Shown here one piece after another: positions 1 through 8,386 of a stretch of 64,000 nucleotides of DNA (positions are counted from its first letter, which is position 1; the number at the start of each line of letters is the position of its first letter). The notes below the pieces were generated by a model that was not told where the DNA came from, did no database searches, and worked only from the letters and a program-made list of their open reading frames with translations. The stretch is from contig JAFAER010000055.1 of NCBI GenBank assembly GCA_023423895.1, forward strand, positions 144,213-208,212. Reading direction: 5' to 3'. The DNA comes from Pseudomonadota bacterium (GTDB lineage Bacteria; Myxococcota_A; Polyangia; Polyangiales; Polyangiaceae). Both the position numbers and the translations under genes were made by a program.

Positions 1-713
1 GCTCCGCGTTCGTCGCCCCGGACGGCTATCGCATCGTCAGCGCCGACTACTCGCAGATCGAGCTTCGCGTGCTCGCGCACCTCGCGAAGGACGAAGCCCT
101 CGGCGTTGCGTTCCGCGAGCGCGTCGACGTCCACACGCACACGGCGTCGCTCGTCTTCAACGTGCCGCGTGCGGAGGTCACCCCCGAGATGCGTCGTCGC
201 GCGAAGGCGGTCAACTTCGGCCTCATGTACGGCATGGGCGAGCCGCGCCTGGCGCGCGATCTCGGCATCACGCGCCAGGAGGCCGCGCAGTTCATCGCGA
301 CCTACTTCGAGCGCTTCGTCGGCGTCCGCCGCTTCATGGAGCAGACGATCGACACGGCGCGGGAAGGAGAGGCGGTGCGCACGATCCTCGGACGGCGGCG
401 GTTCCTCCCGAACCTGCACTCGTCGAACCGAGGCCTTCGCTTCGAGGCCGAGCGTGTCGCGAAGAACACGCCGATCCAGGGCACCGCCGCCGACATCCTC
501 AAGCTTGCGATGGTCAAGCTGGGGCTCGGCGACGTCGTCCCGGGAGCGCGCATGATCCTCACGGTGCACGACGAGCTCGTCTTCGAGGTGCCGGAGCAGC
601 ACGTCGAGAAGGCCAAGGGCATCATCAAGGAAGCGATGGAGAGCGCGATGACGCTCGACGTGCCGCTCGAGGTCGACGTGGGCGCCGGCTCGCACTGGGG
701 CGAGGCGCACTGA
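1..713 (+). CDS. polA: DNA polymerase I, C-terminal part (5' end outside window)
   Basis: Polymerase domain of family A DNA polymerase I, which fills gaps in repair and Okazaki-fragment processing. The reading frame is open from base 3, so the gene begins upstream of the window and only about the last 236 residues are here. Motif A is visible right at the edge (DYSQIELRVLAHLA, metal-binding Asp). Motif B (RRRAKAVNFGLMYG, the O-helix Arg/Lys/Tyr) and motif C (TVHDELVFEVP, catalytic His-Asp) follow. It ends normally at TGA 711-713. Domain order and spacing are standard, so identity is secure; whether the protein has an active 3'-5' exonuclease domain cannot be judged from this fragment. Confidence 0.97.
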   Translation, partial: SAFVAPDGYRIVSADYSQIELRVLAHLAKDEALGVAFRERVDVHTHTASLVFNVPRAEVTPEMRRRAKAVNFGLMYGMGEPRLARDLGITRQEAAQFIATYFERFVGVRRFMEQTIDTAREGEAVRTILGRRRFLPNLHSSNRGLRFEAERVAKNTPIQGTAADILKLAMVKLGLGDVVPGARMILTVHDELVFEVPEQHVEKAKGIIKEAMESAMTLDVPLEVDVGAGSHWGEAH

Positions 714-751
714 GAGAGAGGCTCCAGGCGGGCGGCCACCAGCTCCCGGGG

Positions 752-813
752 GGAGCCTCCGCGCGCACGCAAGGGGGCGATGCGCTCAGTGGAGCACGCC
801 TTCGTCGAGCTCG
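752..813. repeat. 62-bp direct repeat, copy 1
   Basis: Identical to 1450-1511 except for one base (G here, C there, in the middle of the repeat). On the minus strand it carries the end of the neighbouring ATPase gene: the codons for ELDEGVLH, a TGA stop and about 34 bases beyond it. It lies between the 3' ends of polA and the small lipoprotein gene. Confidence 0.95.
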
Positions 814-912
814 GCTCCGTTGCGCCGGAGACGCCCCGCCCCTGTGTGCCGTCCGCGCTCGGTGGAGCGCAGCGCGTGGCGCGTATCGACCTGCCGAGCC
901 AGTGAATGGCGT

Positions 913-1431
913 CTACTGGTTCGAGCCGCAGTCGCAGCGCGAATAGCTCTCGCCGCCGGGCTCGCACGCCTGTCCGCCCTGGCAACCGCCGGGACCGACG
1001 CAGGCCTTCGACTCGCCCGGGACGCAGCGCGGAACACTTGCAGCTTTCGGCGTGGGCTCGCCGTCCCAGACGATGCAGGTCGCCCTGTAGCCGCGCAGGG
1101 TGGTGGTGGAGTTGTGGTCGCCGACGATCGCATCGGCCGACCCGGTGATGACGATCGCGTCGCAGCCGCGTTCGGCGGCGTCCTGACGGAGCTTCGTCTG
1201 CACCGCCGTCTCGTCGTCGACGCTCCACCCGCTCTCGCGCCGAGCCTCGATGAGGCCGACCTCGATGTACTTACGCTGCGGCGGGCTCGCGGAATAGACC
1301 TCGACTTGTTCCGGCGGCTTCGGCTGCAGCGCATGCGGAGGTGCGTTCGTCGGTGTGTAGACGATCCGCGTCCCGCAGGCGCCCGCCCCGAGCGCCAGCA
1401 GGACGGCGACGCTCCAATCGAAGGTCTTCAT
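913..1431 (-). CDS. small Cys-rich lipoprotein, unknown function
   Basis: A 172-residue secreted protein of no recognised family. The start at 1431 gives a short signal peptide (MKTFDWSVAVLLALGAGAC) with a plausible though not ideal lipobox; TAGGAG lies about 10 nt upstream. A longer in-frame start at 1470 would put an Arg-rich stretch before the signal and is less likely. The middle (EVGLIEARRE, CDAIVITG) has the look of a small alpha/beta domain similar to surface lipoproteins that bind or traffic envelope components. The last 35 residues are Cys/Gly-rich, with six cysteines. The gene sits exactly between the two copies of a 62-bp repeat, downstream of the ATPase gene. Function unknown. Confidence 0.7.
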   Translation of the reverse strand: MKTFDWSVAVLLALGAGACGTRIVYTPTNAPPHALQPKPPEQVEVYSASPPQRKYIEVGLIEARRESGWSVDDETAVQTKLRQDAAERGCDAIVITGSADAIVGDHNSTTTLRGYRATCIVWDGEPTPKAASVPRCVPGESKACVGPGGCQGGQACEPGGESYSRCDCGSNQ

Positions 1432-1449
1432 TTGCGCGCCGCTCCTACC

Positions 1450-1511
1450 GGAGCCTCCGCGCGCACGCAAGGGGGCGATCCGCTCAGTGGAGCACGCCTT
1501 CGTCGAGCTCG
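1450..1511. repeat. 62-bp direct repeat, copy 2
   Basis: Second copy of the 752-813 repeat, 698 bp away in direct orientation with one mismatch. This copy overlaps the authentic 3' end of the ATPase gene (stop at 1484-1486) and ends 19 nt upstream of the lipoprotein start codon, so the pair of repeats brackets the lipoprotein gene. Confidence 0.95.
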
Positions 1512-2617
1512 ACGCGCGAGGCGCCGGACCTGCGCATCGCGATCACCTCGGAGGCGTCGCATGCGAGCGCGAGCTGCGTCGACGCGGTCGTCAGGATCCA
1601 CTGCACGTTCGGAAGCGCGCGGCGGAGCAGCGGGACGAGCACCCGGAGGAGCGCGGGGTCTTGCTGGTTCTCTACGTCGTCGATCGCGACGACACCTTCG
1701 CGCTCGCGCGGCGTGTCCGACCCAGGGTATGCGGCGAAGAGCGCGCGGAGCGGCAACGCGACGAACGCGATGAGATGGCGGGCCGCGCGCGGAATCGCGT
1801 CGAATGGGATGAGGTCGCCGCGCGACGACCGGACTTGCGGCTCGAGGCTCGTGGGATGGACGCCTGCGTGGACGAGATCGAACGGCTCGAGCACGACGTC
1901 GATCGCCTCACGCAGCGCGTCGTCGAAGCGAACGAGGTGATGGTATTCCGCGCGTGCGCCGCCGAGCGCAGCGCCGACCGATGCGTACGAGAGGACCTGT
2001 TTCGTCTCGCGTGTCAGATCGGCGCGCGTCGGATCGTCGAAGGAGGTGCTCGGTTGGCGGATGTCGTAGCGGAGGATCGAACGCTCGGGGACGCTGAGCA
2101 TGTTCGGGACGCGCGAGAACCAGCGCGCACCGGAGAACGACACGAAGACGTACCCGCCCTCCTGCTGTGCACGCCGATCGAACAGCGCCTGCTCGCGGCG
2201 CCGGATCGCGGCGGCCTCCGGGCTTTCGCCGGGGAGCGTGGCGGCCGGGCTGCTCACGACGAGCGGGTGGGGGCGCTCGGGATCGTCCTCACCGAGCTGC
2301 CACTCCGTGGCAACCCACGGCGGGGCTGCACCCGCCGCCCGCTCGCGTGGTCCGCCGCTCGGCGGAAGCGGCGGCAAAGCATGACCCGGACGTGTGAGCG
2401 CGAGCGCCGACAGGAGCGAGGTCTTCCCGGTTCCGTCACCTCCGAACAGGACCGTCACGGGTCGAGGTGCCGCGGCGTAAACCGGTGCGGCTCCTTCCTC
2501 CGGAGCGTCGGTGGCCGCCCCTTCCTCCGCGGCCTCCGCGGCCTCGGGAGGTGTGAGCCGAAGCACCGCGTCGTCGAAAGGACCGACGTCGTGAAGCGAG
2601 ACTCGGAGCAGTCGCAT
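1484..2617 (-). CDS. orphan AAA-type ATPase (RecF/SMC-like fold)
   Basis: A 377-residue P-loop ATPase. After a first beta strand (MRLLRVSLHDVGPF) comes an Ala/Glu-rich insert at about 24-45, then Walker A GGDGTGKTS at 59-67. Walker B with the double acidic end (VVAIDDVENQQ, D313-D314) and a following WILTTAS strand are near the C terminus. This layout is like single-chain ABC/RecF-type ATPases whose head domain is split by a central region. No nuclease or TOPRIM domain is visible, and there is no obvious effector partner next to it. The start at 2617 was chosen because homology-like sequence begins there and it leaves a 43-nt gap after the protease stop. Substrate and role are unknown; DNA repair or defence is possible but unproven. 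Confidence 0.8.
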   Translation of the reverse strand: MRLLRVSLHDVGPFDDAVLRLTPPEAAEAAEEGAATDAPEEGAAPVYAAAPRPVTVLFGGDGTGKTSLLSALALTRPGHALPPLPPSGGPRERAAGAAPPWVATEWQLGEDDPERPHPLVVSSPAATLPGESPEAAAIRRREQALFDRRAQQEGGYVFVSFSGARWFSRVPNMLSVPERSILRYDIRQPSTSFDDPTRADLTRETKQVLSYASVGAALGGARAEYHHLVRFDDALREAIDVVLEPFDLVHAGVHPTSLEPQVRSSRGDLIPFDAIPRAARHLIAFVALPLRALFAAYPGSDTPREREGVVAIDDVENQQDPALLRVLVPLLRRALPNVQWILTTASTQLALACDASEVIAMRRSGASRVELDEGVLH

Positions 2618-2660
2618 CCAGTGGGAAGCGTAGCGAGCTTCCGCTGCCGTTGCGCGAGTT

Positions 2661-3851
2661 TCAGCCTCGAGCCGAAGCAGAGCTCGCGCGGCGCCGGCAA
2701 CGGAGGACGACAGCACATCCGACGAGCACGAGCACCGAGGCGGCGGAAGCGCCTCCGCGGGCTGGCGCGTGGCTGACCGAGCACGACTCTGCACGGACGT
2801 CCTCTTCGGCGAGCGGCGAGTGGACGGGCTTCGTGCGCGGGGTCGACCCGTGCGTTCCAGCCGGCCGACCGGACTCGAGGACGGGCGCTCCACCCGCGAC
2901 CGCGAAGGCAGCATCGAAGAGCTGCCGCCAGCCGGCTGTCGTCGTGTAGATGTGCCCGAAGTTCTCTTCGCAGTCGCCACCGCGCGAAACGACGCCGACG
3001 ACAGCGCCGGTGTCTTCGCTGATCGCGGGCCCACCGGAGTCGCCCTGGCAGATCGACCGGCCCACCTCGAACTCGTGGGGGCCGAGCGCGGTTCGGCTCG
3101 CGGAGACGCCGCTGCCCATCGCAAGCACGGCCACACCCGGCTTCCGGAGCCGTGTCCCGAGCGGCTTCTTCTGGTCGTTCTGCCCGTAACCCACGGAGCG
3201 GATCGTCTCGCCGGGAGAGACGCCCACGCCGAGGCGCACGGCGACCGGCTCCACGCCGGGGATGGCCTCGTCGAGGACGACGAGGGCGATGTCGCTATCG
3301 CAAAGGATGTCGCTGCTCGGCGCGACGATGGCCGTACCGACGGCGTCCGGCTGCTCGCTGAACTTCGGCGTCGCGCCCGTGTACACGGCGACGGCGCTTG
3401 CGGGCAGATCGCCGGACACGTGGCTTCCGTTCGTCGAGTTGCCCTTCTCGTCACAGGACACAGAGGTCGTGATGCTCGTTGCCACGCAGTGGCGTGCGGT
3501 GAGCACGACGTTGGGAGCCACGAGCACGCCCGAGCAAAGCTCGTAGGAACCCGCCGTGCCGACCTTCAGCGCGACGACGCTGCTGACGGCCTCCTGGTCA
3601 TCGTCGATCTCGCCGCCGAAGATCCTGGTCTCCGAGCTGACCGTGACGTTCGTCGCGACGTCCGTATTTTCGTCGACCTCCGCTGCGCATCCCCCGAGCC
3701 CCGTGATCCCGATCAGGGCGAGGCCGAGCAGCGATGACCGGCCGATCCACCAGCCCGCGGGCCGGGGAATGATCGTGTGCGCGGGAGTGCGCGATTGTGC
3801 GGTTGTCCTGTCCGCAACCCGAGGAGAGGAGAGAGGGAGGAGAGCCACCAC
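2661..3851 (-). CDS. trypsin-like serine protease, lipoprotein with MYXO-CTERM-like tail
   Basis: A secreted S1-family endopeptidase of 396 residues. The catalytic triad is visible: H121 (LTARHC), D187 (DSDIALVVL) and S272 (CQGDSGGP). A zymogen-type junction R-IFGG is at about 76-80. The N terminus has a long polar leader and then a hydrophobic segment ending in LGGC (C55), which suggests lipid anchoring after export. The C terminus has a lone Cys (SCSVS), a hydrophobic stretch and RCRRR, resembling a MYXO-CTERM sorting signal. A close paralogue lies at 48637-49689. The start is uncertain because no better codon lies nearer the signal segment. Substrate unknown; myxobacterial proteases of this type usually act outside the cell. 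Confidence 0.9.
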   Translation of the reverse strand: MVALLPLSSPRVADRTTAQSRTPAHTIIPRPAGWWIGRSSLLGLALIGITGLGGCAAEVDENTDVATNVTVSSETRIFGGEIDDDQEAVSSVVALKVGTAGSYELCSGVLVAPNVVLTARHCVATSITTSVSCDEKGNSTNGSHVSGDLPASAVAVYTGATPKFSEQPDAVGTAIVAPSSDILCDSDIALVVLDEAIPGVEPVAVRLGVGVSPGETIRSVGYGQNDQKKPLGTRLRKPGVAVLAMGSGVSASRTALGPHEFEVGRSICQGDSGGPAISEDTGAVVGVVSRGGDCEENFGHIYTTTAGWRQLFDAAFAVAGGAPVLESGRPAGTHGSTPRTKPVHSPLAEEDVRAESCSVSHAPARGGASAASVLVLVGCAVVLRCRRRASSASARG

Positions 3852-3918
3852 GAAGCCCTGCCTTCATGTTGTGTGCCCGTATGCGACAGCTCAGGCATTG
3901 GCTTACCTCGACCATAGC

Positions 3919-3943
3919 CTGACGCGGCGACGCGCCGCGTCAG
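3919..3943. repeat. perfect inverted repeat, 10-bp stem, 5-nt loop
   Basis: CTGACGCGGC pairs with GCCGCGTCAG around the loop GACGC. It is upstream of the protease start, so it is more likely an operator or mRNA structure than a terminator; no T run follows on either strand. Confidence 0.75.
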
Positions 3944-3999
3944 TCTTCGAAAAGGCTCAGCTTTCCACGCTGCCTTCGTGGACCCTCACGCGACGCAGC

Positions 4000-4038
4000 A
4001 AGTCCTCACCAAGTCCTCACCAAGTCCTCACCAAGTCC
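4000..4038. repeat. 11-bp tandem repeat, 3.5 copies
   Basis: Unit AAGTCCTCACC repeated perfectly three times (4000-4010, 4011-4021, 4022-4032) followed by a partial AAGTCC. It sits in the divergent promoter region. Confidence 0.9.
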
Positions 4039-4216
4039 ATGATCCCGATGTCATAGGGAAGGCTCGACTGTGCCTGGTGGACACCCCCAAGACCCCGGGT
4101 TAGGCTCCGCCGCCCGGGTTTTCCCAGGTTTTGGCGCTGGGCCGGCTCTTGCTTCAGGCTCATCGCTTCACGCGTCGCCTTCGCGGTGACGAGACCCGTA
4201 GCCTCCTTTTCCTCTG

Positions 4217-5956
4217 ATGCTCAACTCCGAAGCCGTTACCAGGGAGCTGCTCCGCAGCTCTGCCGATGGAGTGAGCCTCGACGACGCCTCGCCGATACCG
4301 GCCTCGTCTGGAGTTCGCTCATCGGCGCGGGTCGGGCGCAGCCCGGGGCCGCTCGACAAGCTGAGCAGCATCCGGCTGAACGACACGCAGCTCGCCTTCG
4401 CCATCAGCGCAGCGCTGTTCGTCGTCGGTGCCTGGCCCCTGGCCCTGACCGAGGTCCCTCCCTACCAGGATCTGCCGAACCATCTCGCGACCCTCACGGT
4501 GATCGAGAACCTGAAGACGTATCCCGAGTACGTCTTCAACGGCTTCTTCAAGACGAACGCGGCGCTCTTCACGTGGCTCCACTTCGTCGGGAAGGTCGCG
4601 GGCCTGAAGCTCGCCGCGCGCCTCTTCGCGGTGCTGACGCTGGCGCTCAACGCGCTCGTCCTGCCGCGGTTCATCCTCCGGATGTCGGGGAGCCGGCGGC
4701 GGATGTTGATGGCGAGCCTGTTCGCGTGGCCGATGGTCCACAACTGGTTCGTCTCGATGGGTATGCTCGACTTCGCGATCGCGGTACCGCTGTCGCTCGC
4801 GCTGCTGCTCGCGGTGAATCGTCAGCGCACCAAGCCGTCGCTCGCGAACGGCCTCGCGATCGTCGGGCTCGGGGTCGCGACCTGGTACGCGCACGTCTTC
4901 CCCCTCCTCGTCGTGCACCTGCTGGTCCTCATCGAGTCGATCGTCCAGCCGACGTGGAAAGCTCGCTACAGGGCGACGCTGGCGATGATCGTCCCGCTGA
5001 TGCCGGTGACGCTCCTCGCGCTCGCATCGGTCTCACAGCACGTCAAGGACACGGTCGGTCCGATGACGGGCTTCATGAACTTCAAGAGGCTCCTCGCGCC
5101 GTGGGAGCTCGCGTACAACCTCTGGGCCGAGTGGTTCTGGGGCTACTCGAACCTCTCGATCTCGAGCTTCGTGCCGTGCGTCGCCCTTGCGGTCGTCGGC
5201 TTCTGGGGCGTCCGCCGGCGTACGGGGCCTGCGCCGGTGTTCTTCTCCTCGCACGCGCTCCTCGCGCTCGTCCTCTTGTACTGCTTCATCCCGTACAAGA
5301 TGACGAACTGGTTCCACGTCAACTCGAGGCTCATCCCGTATTTCTGGGTCGGCCTCCTGCTGTTCGTGCCGGAACGTCTGCCGAAGGCGCTCATCGCAGC
5401 GCTCGGCCTCTCTGCGGTGCTCTACACCGCCGGGATGGGCATCGACTACGCGCGGCTCGACGAGGAGCGCCAGGAGTTCTCGGCGGGCATCGACGCGGTC
5501 CCCGAGGGCGCGCGCCTCTTGCCGCTCCTCTTCAAGCACAAGGGCGCCTCGGACAACACGCGCAACCTGCTCCACATGTGGGGCTACTACGTCGTCGAGC
5601 GCCGGACGTCGGCGCCGCTTCTCTTCGCGCACTCCCGCTCGTTCCCCGTCACGTACAGCGAGCCGCCCCCGGTGCGCTTCAATCACCTCGTGCTCGAATC
5701 GTTCGCGCCCGAGATGAGCTCGCCGGAGACGCTATGCAAGACGGCATCGCGCTTCGATGACTGCGACGTGCTCTTCCGCACGACCTGGCAGAAGTTCTTC
5801 GCCGAAGCCACGCCGCTCTACGATCACCTCCTTCTCTGGGAGCCGAGCCCGGAGGCGGTGGCGATGATCCCGGACGACTACGAGCGCACGTTCTCCCGTG
5901 GTCGGCTGATGATCTACGCCCGCCGCGACGTCGCCACGAAGCAGGCGCGCTACTGA
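4217..5956 (+). CDS. large polytopic membrane protein, GT-C glycosyltransferase-like
   Basis: A 579-residue integral membrane protein with a polar N terminus of about 60 residues, roughly ten hydrophobic segments, and a soluble C-terminal domain of about 150 residues. The first periplasmic loop after the first membrane segment carries an acidic residue in PPYQDLPNH, where GT-C-fold enzymes (PMT/ArnT type) keep a catalytic Asp. A second loop has KMTNWFHVNSRLIPY. By family logic it would transfer a sugar from a polyprenyl-phosphate donor at the outer face of the inner membrane. The next gene, 33 nt downstream, is of the same general type, so the two are probably co-transcribed. No Shine-Dalgarno is evident at this ATG, so the true start could be downstream. 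The specific substrate is unknown. Confidence 0.75.
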   Translation: MLNSEAVTRELLRSSADGVSLDDASPIPASSGVRSSARVGRSPGPLDKLSSIRLNDTQLAFAISAALFVVGAWPLALTEVPPYQDLPNHLATLTVIENLKTYPEYVFNGFFKTNAALFTWLHFVGKVAGLKLAARLFAVLTLALNALVLPRFILRMSGSRRRMLMASLFAWPMVHNWFVSMGMLDFAIAVPLSLALLLAVNRQRTKPSLANGLAIVGLGVATWYAHVFPLLVVHLLVLIESIVQPTWKARYRATLAMIVPLMPVTLLALASVSQHVKDTVGPMTGFMNFKRLLAPWELAYNLWAEWFWGYSNLSISSFVPCVALAVVGFWGVRRRTGPAPVFFSSHALLALVLLYCFIPYKMTNWFHVNSRLIPYFWVGLLLFVPERLPKALIAALGLSAVLYTAGMGIDYARLDEERQEFSAGIDAVPEGARLLPLLFKHKGASDNTRNLLHMWGYYVVERRTSAPLLFAHSRSFPVTYSEPPPVRFNHLVLESFAPEMSSPETLCKTASRFDDCDVLFRTTWQKFFAEATPLYDHLLLWEPSPEAVAMIPDDYERTFSRGRLMIYARRDVATKQARY

Positions 5957-5989
5957 CGTTCGGCGCCGTCACTGCGTTGAAGAGACCGC

Positions 5990-7387
5990 GTGCTCGCGCG
6001 CATCACATGGCTCCTCGTCGTCGCCAGCCTCGCGGGCGCGCTGCTCGCGACGCTCGGCTTCGTCGTTGCCACGGCGCCCGTCCGCATCCCGTACTGGGGC
6101 GAAGCCGAGGTCCTGTTCGAGGCCTCGCGACTGCGCGCGCACTTGCCCCTGTACGTCGATCCGCTGATCGGCGCCTTCGACCAGGGCGAGCCGCCCTCGC
6201 GTTTCTACGTGACGTACCCGCCGCTCTGGACGGCGGCGGTGTCACTCGTACCGTCGTCCGCCGCGACCATCGCGGCACGCGTCGCGTGCTCGCTCGCCTG
6301 GTTCGGCGCGCTCGCCGGTATCGCGTGGACGGCGCGGCCGGATGTTCGGCGCGAAGCGGCGGCCGCCGCCGCGTTCGTCGGCGGGATCTGGGTGCTCGCG
6401 AACTTCGCCAGCATCGGCCGTCCGGACTCGATCGCCTGCGCGATTGCCGCGTTCACGCTCGTCCGCGCGATGCGCCGCGGGAGGCTCGACCTCGTGTGCG
6501 TCGCCGCGCTCGTCGTCGTGCCGTGGGTGAAGCCGACGATCATCGGCTTGCCGGTCGGTGCGCTCGTCGGGGGCTGCTTCGTCGATCGCAAGGACGGCCT
6601 GCGGAAGCTCGGCGCCGCGGTCCTGCTCGCTGCTGCGAGCGCGGCCGTGGCTCATCTCGCGACGGGAGGAGCGCTGTTCGCTCACGTCGTCCGGTCGAAC
6701 GCGCAGCCGCTCTCGTGGGCCGTGTGGCTCGAGCAGGTCGGAGGACGGCTTCCTTTCTTCGGCCCGCTGTTCGCTTGGGCGGCTTGGCGCGGATGGCGGG
6801 ATCGTGCACGTCCGGGCCCGAGGATCGGCCTTGCTGCGCTCGCGGCGTCGTTCGTCTGGACGCTCTTCGCGTTGGCCAAGACCGGAAGTGCGTCGAACTA
6901 CTGGATGGAGCCCTCCATCGCGGCCGTCGCGCTCGTCGCGCAGTCCGCGCCCGACGGCGTGCGCATCGGCGGACGTAACCTGGTGCACGCGGCGCTCGCC
7001 CTCGTCGCCGTGCTCTGGACGGACGTCGCCTCGATCCGAGGAGCGATCGAGCACGCCGTGCGCATGCGCGCGGACGGGGAGCTCGTTTCGTCGGTTCGTG
7101 CGCGAGTGGGGCTGCCGAGCGACGCTGTCGTCGCGTCGGACGAGGCCGGGATAGAGCTCGCGGCGAATGGACGCATCCTGACGCCGACGTACCAGATGGT
7201 GCATCTCGTCCGCCGCGGGACGTACCCGCCCGAGCCGTGGATCGCGCAGCTCACGGCGCCTCGAACGCGCGCTTTCGTCGAGCACACGGGGCAGCTCCGC
7301 CTCGCGCCCGTCCTGCAGCGAGCGCTCGAGGAGCACTACGAGGTCATCGTCGACGAAGGGGGCTTCCGCATCTGGAAGCGACGCTGA
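5990..7387 (+). CDS. polytopic membrane protein, GT-C/PMT-like glycosyltransferase
   Basis: A 465-residue protein with about nine hydrophobic segments and a C-terminal soluble tail of about 120 residues. The first segment is followed by PVRIPYWGEAEVLFEA, a loop with acidic residues placed as in GT-C enzymes, and by YVTYPPLW, a pattern common in the family 39-like group. KTGSASNYWMEP near residue 300 is also typical of this group. It starts with GTG at 5990, 33 nt after the preceding membrane-protein gene, which suggests an operon of two related envelope glycosylation enzymes. Donor and acceptor cannot be assigned. Confidence 0.75.
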   Translation: MLARITWLLVVASLAGALLATLGFVVATAPVRIPYWGEAEVLFEASRLRAHLPLYVDPLIGAFDQGEPPSRFYVTYPPLWTAAVSLVPSSAATIAARVACSLAWFGALAGIAWTARPDVRREAAAAAAFVGGIWVLANFASIGRPDSIACAIAAFTLVRAMRRGRLDLVCVAALVVVPWVKPTIIGLPVGALVGGCFVDRKDGLRKLGAAVLLAAASAAVAHLATGGALFAHVVRSNAQPLSWAVWLEQVGGRLPFFGPLFAWAAWRGWRDRARPGPRIGLAALAASFVWTLFALAKTGSASNYWMEPSIAAVALVAQSAPDGVRIGGRNLVHAALALVAVLWTDVASIRGAIEHAVRMRADGELVSSVRARVGLPSDAVVASDEAGIELAANGRILTPTYQMVHLVRRGTYPPEPWIAQLTAPRTRAFVEHTGQLRLAPVLQRALEEHYEVIVDEGGFRIWKRR

Positions 7388-7405
7388 AGCGCGCGCTCAC
7401 TTCCT

Positions 7406-8209
7406 TCACTTCGCCCGGACGCGCACGTCGATTCGGCGACCGATGGCGAGAGCGAAGAACGCGCTGCCTTCGGCGCCGGCGAAGCTGCCGCCAATCGCGA
7501 ACACATCGCCGTGGAGCCCGTCGTGGACGGAGTCCGTGCTGACGACGGCCACGAGGTGGAGCTTCGTCACTTTTCCCTTCGCGACGAACGAACGGCCCTT
7601 GATGAGCGCGAGCGTGCGCCGGATCGCGCTTGCGAGCGCCGGGCTCGGTGAGCCGACGATGTCCGTCTGCTCGATGTGGCCCGACTCGTCGAGCGTGAGG
7701 ACCACGTCGGCTTGTCCGGCCGAACCGAGCGGCGCCGACCGCCATGCCGGGTCGGCGCTCGCGGCCTGCGGGAAGCCTCGCGTGAAGGCTGTCGCGAGGT
7801 CGACCGCGGAGCGTTCGCCGACGGCGCCGTAGAGCGCCGGGGCGGAGCCGGTCGAGCCGAGGACACCGTCCGCGTCGCCCGGGTCCGCCCGTCCGCTCGA
7901 CGGACGCCCTGCGTGTGAAGGGCGAGCCGCGCGCTTGCCGACCGCCGGTGGGGTTGGTCGGGCAGGGGCGTCGCCCTCGGCGTCGGGGGATGGCGCGCTC
8001 ACGGCTTCCGGTGAAGGAGAAGCATTCGAGAGCGGGACCTCTGCCGTCTCGGGGGCCGGCAGCTCGAACGTCTCGCCTGCCAGCTGCGGAGCAGGATCGA
8101 CGGACGGCACCACCTCGGCGCGTGGGACCCGCGGGACCAGTACCGCGACAGCGACGGCGACGTGGATGCCCAGCGAGAGGGCCAGGGTGATGACGAAGCC
8201 TCCACGCAC
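7406..8209 (-). CDS. TonB-like energy transducer / membrane-anchored protein
   Basis: About 267 residues with the architecture of TonB-family proteins: an N-terminal membrane anchor (VITLALSLGIHVAVAVAVLVP), a Pro/Ala/Ser-rich periplasmic linker at about 30-130, and a compact C-terminal domain (ADVVLTLDESGHIEQTDIVGSPSPAL). In TonB and related AgmX/TolA-like proteins this domain contacts outer-membrane partners. The start is GTG at 8209; longer in-frame extension would run into the malQ promoter. No ExbB/ExbD genes are nearby. It is convergent with the membrane-protein gene ending at 7387 and divergent from malQ. The final part of the C-terminal domain is atypical, so the family call is tentative. 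Confidence 0.6.
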   Translation of the reverse strand: MRGGFVITLALSLGIHVAVAVAVLVPRVPRAEVVPSVDPAPQLAGETFELPAPETAEVPLSNASPSPEAVSAPSPDAEGDAPARPTPPAVGKRAARPSHAGRPSSGRADPGDADGVLGSTGSAPALYGAVGERSAVDLATAFTRGFPQAASADPAWRSAPLGSAGQADVVLTLDESGHIEQTDIVGSPSPALASAIRRTLALIKGRSFVAKGKVTKLHLVAVVSTDSVHDGLHGDVFAIGGSFAGAEGSAFFALAIGRRIDVRVRAK

Positions 8210-8370
8210 GACGAGATAGTGTGTAGCAGCCGGAGCAAAGTTCCCGTGGCATTCCCGTCTTTGGTCCCGGCCCGGCGCATTCCCGCCGGCCCCGTCGGCG
8301 CCGACGGCGGGCGCAATTCGTGCCTCTCTCGTGAGTGACGGAGTGCTTGCGCGAGGAGGTTGTGTGTGCG

Positions 8371-8376
8371 AAGGAG
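8371..8376 (+). promoter_or_regulatory. ribosome binding site of malQ
   Basis: AAGGAG, 10 nt before ATG 8387 and 4 nt before GTG 8381; it supports a start in this narrow range rather than at the upstream codon at 8360. Confidence 0.65.
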
Positions 8377-8386
8377 CAGCGTGGCG

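Larger units (their letters stand above)
3852..4216. other. divergent intergenic region (365 bp)
   Basis: Lies between the divergently transcribed protease gene (minus) and a membrane-protein gene (plus), so it should hold both promoters. It contains a perfect hairpin (3919-3943) and an 11-bp tandem repeat (4000-4038). No convincing coding sequence or consensus -35/-10 pair was seen. Confidence 0.6.

Noticed and set aside
752..1511. Insertion sequence around the lipoprotein gene
   Set aside because: No transposase and no terminal inverted repeats were seen; only the direct repeats are present.
3919..4038. CRISPR-like repeat
   Set aside because: The 11-bp units are directly adjacent with no spacers, so it is a simple tandem repeat.
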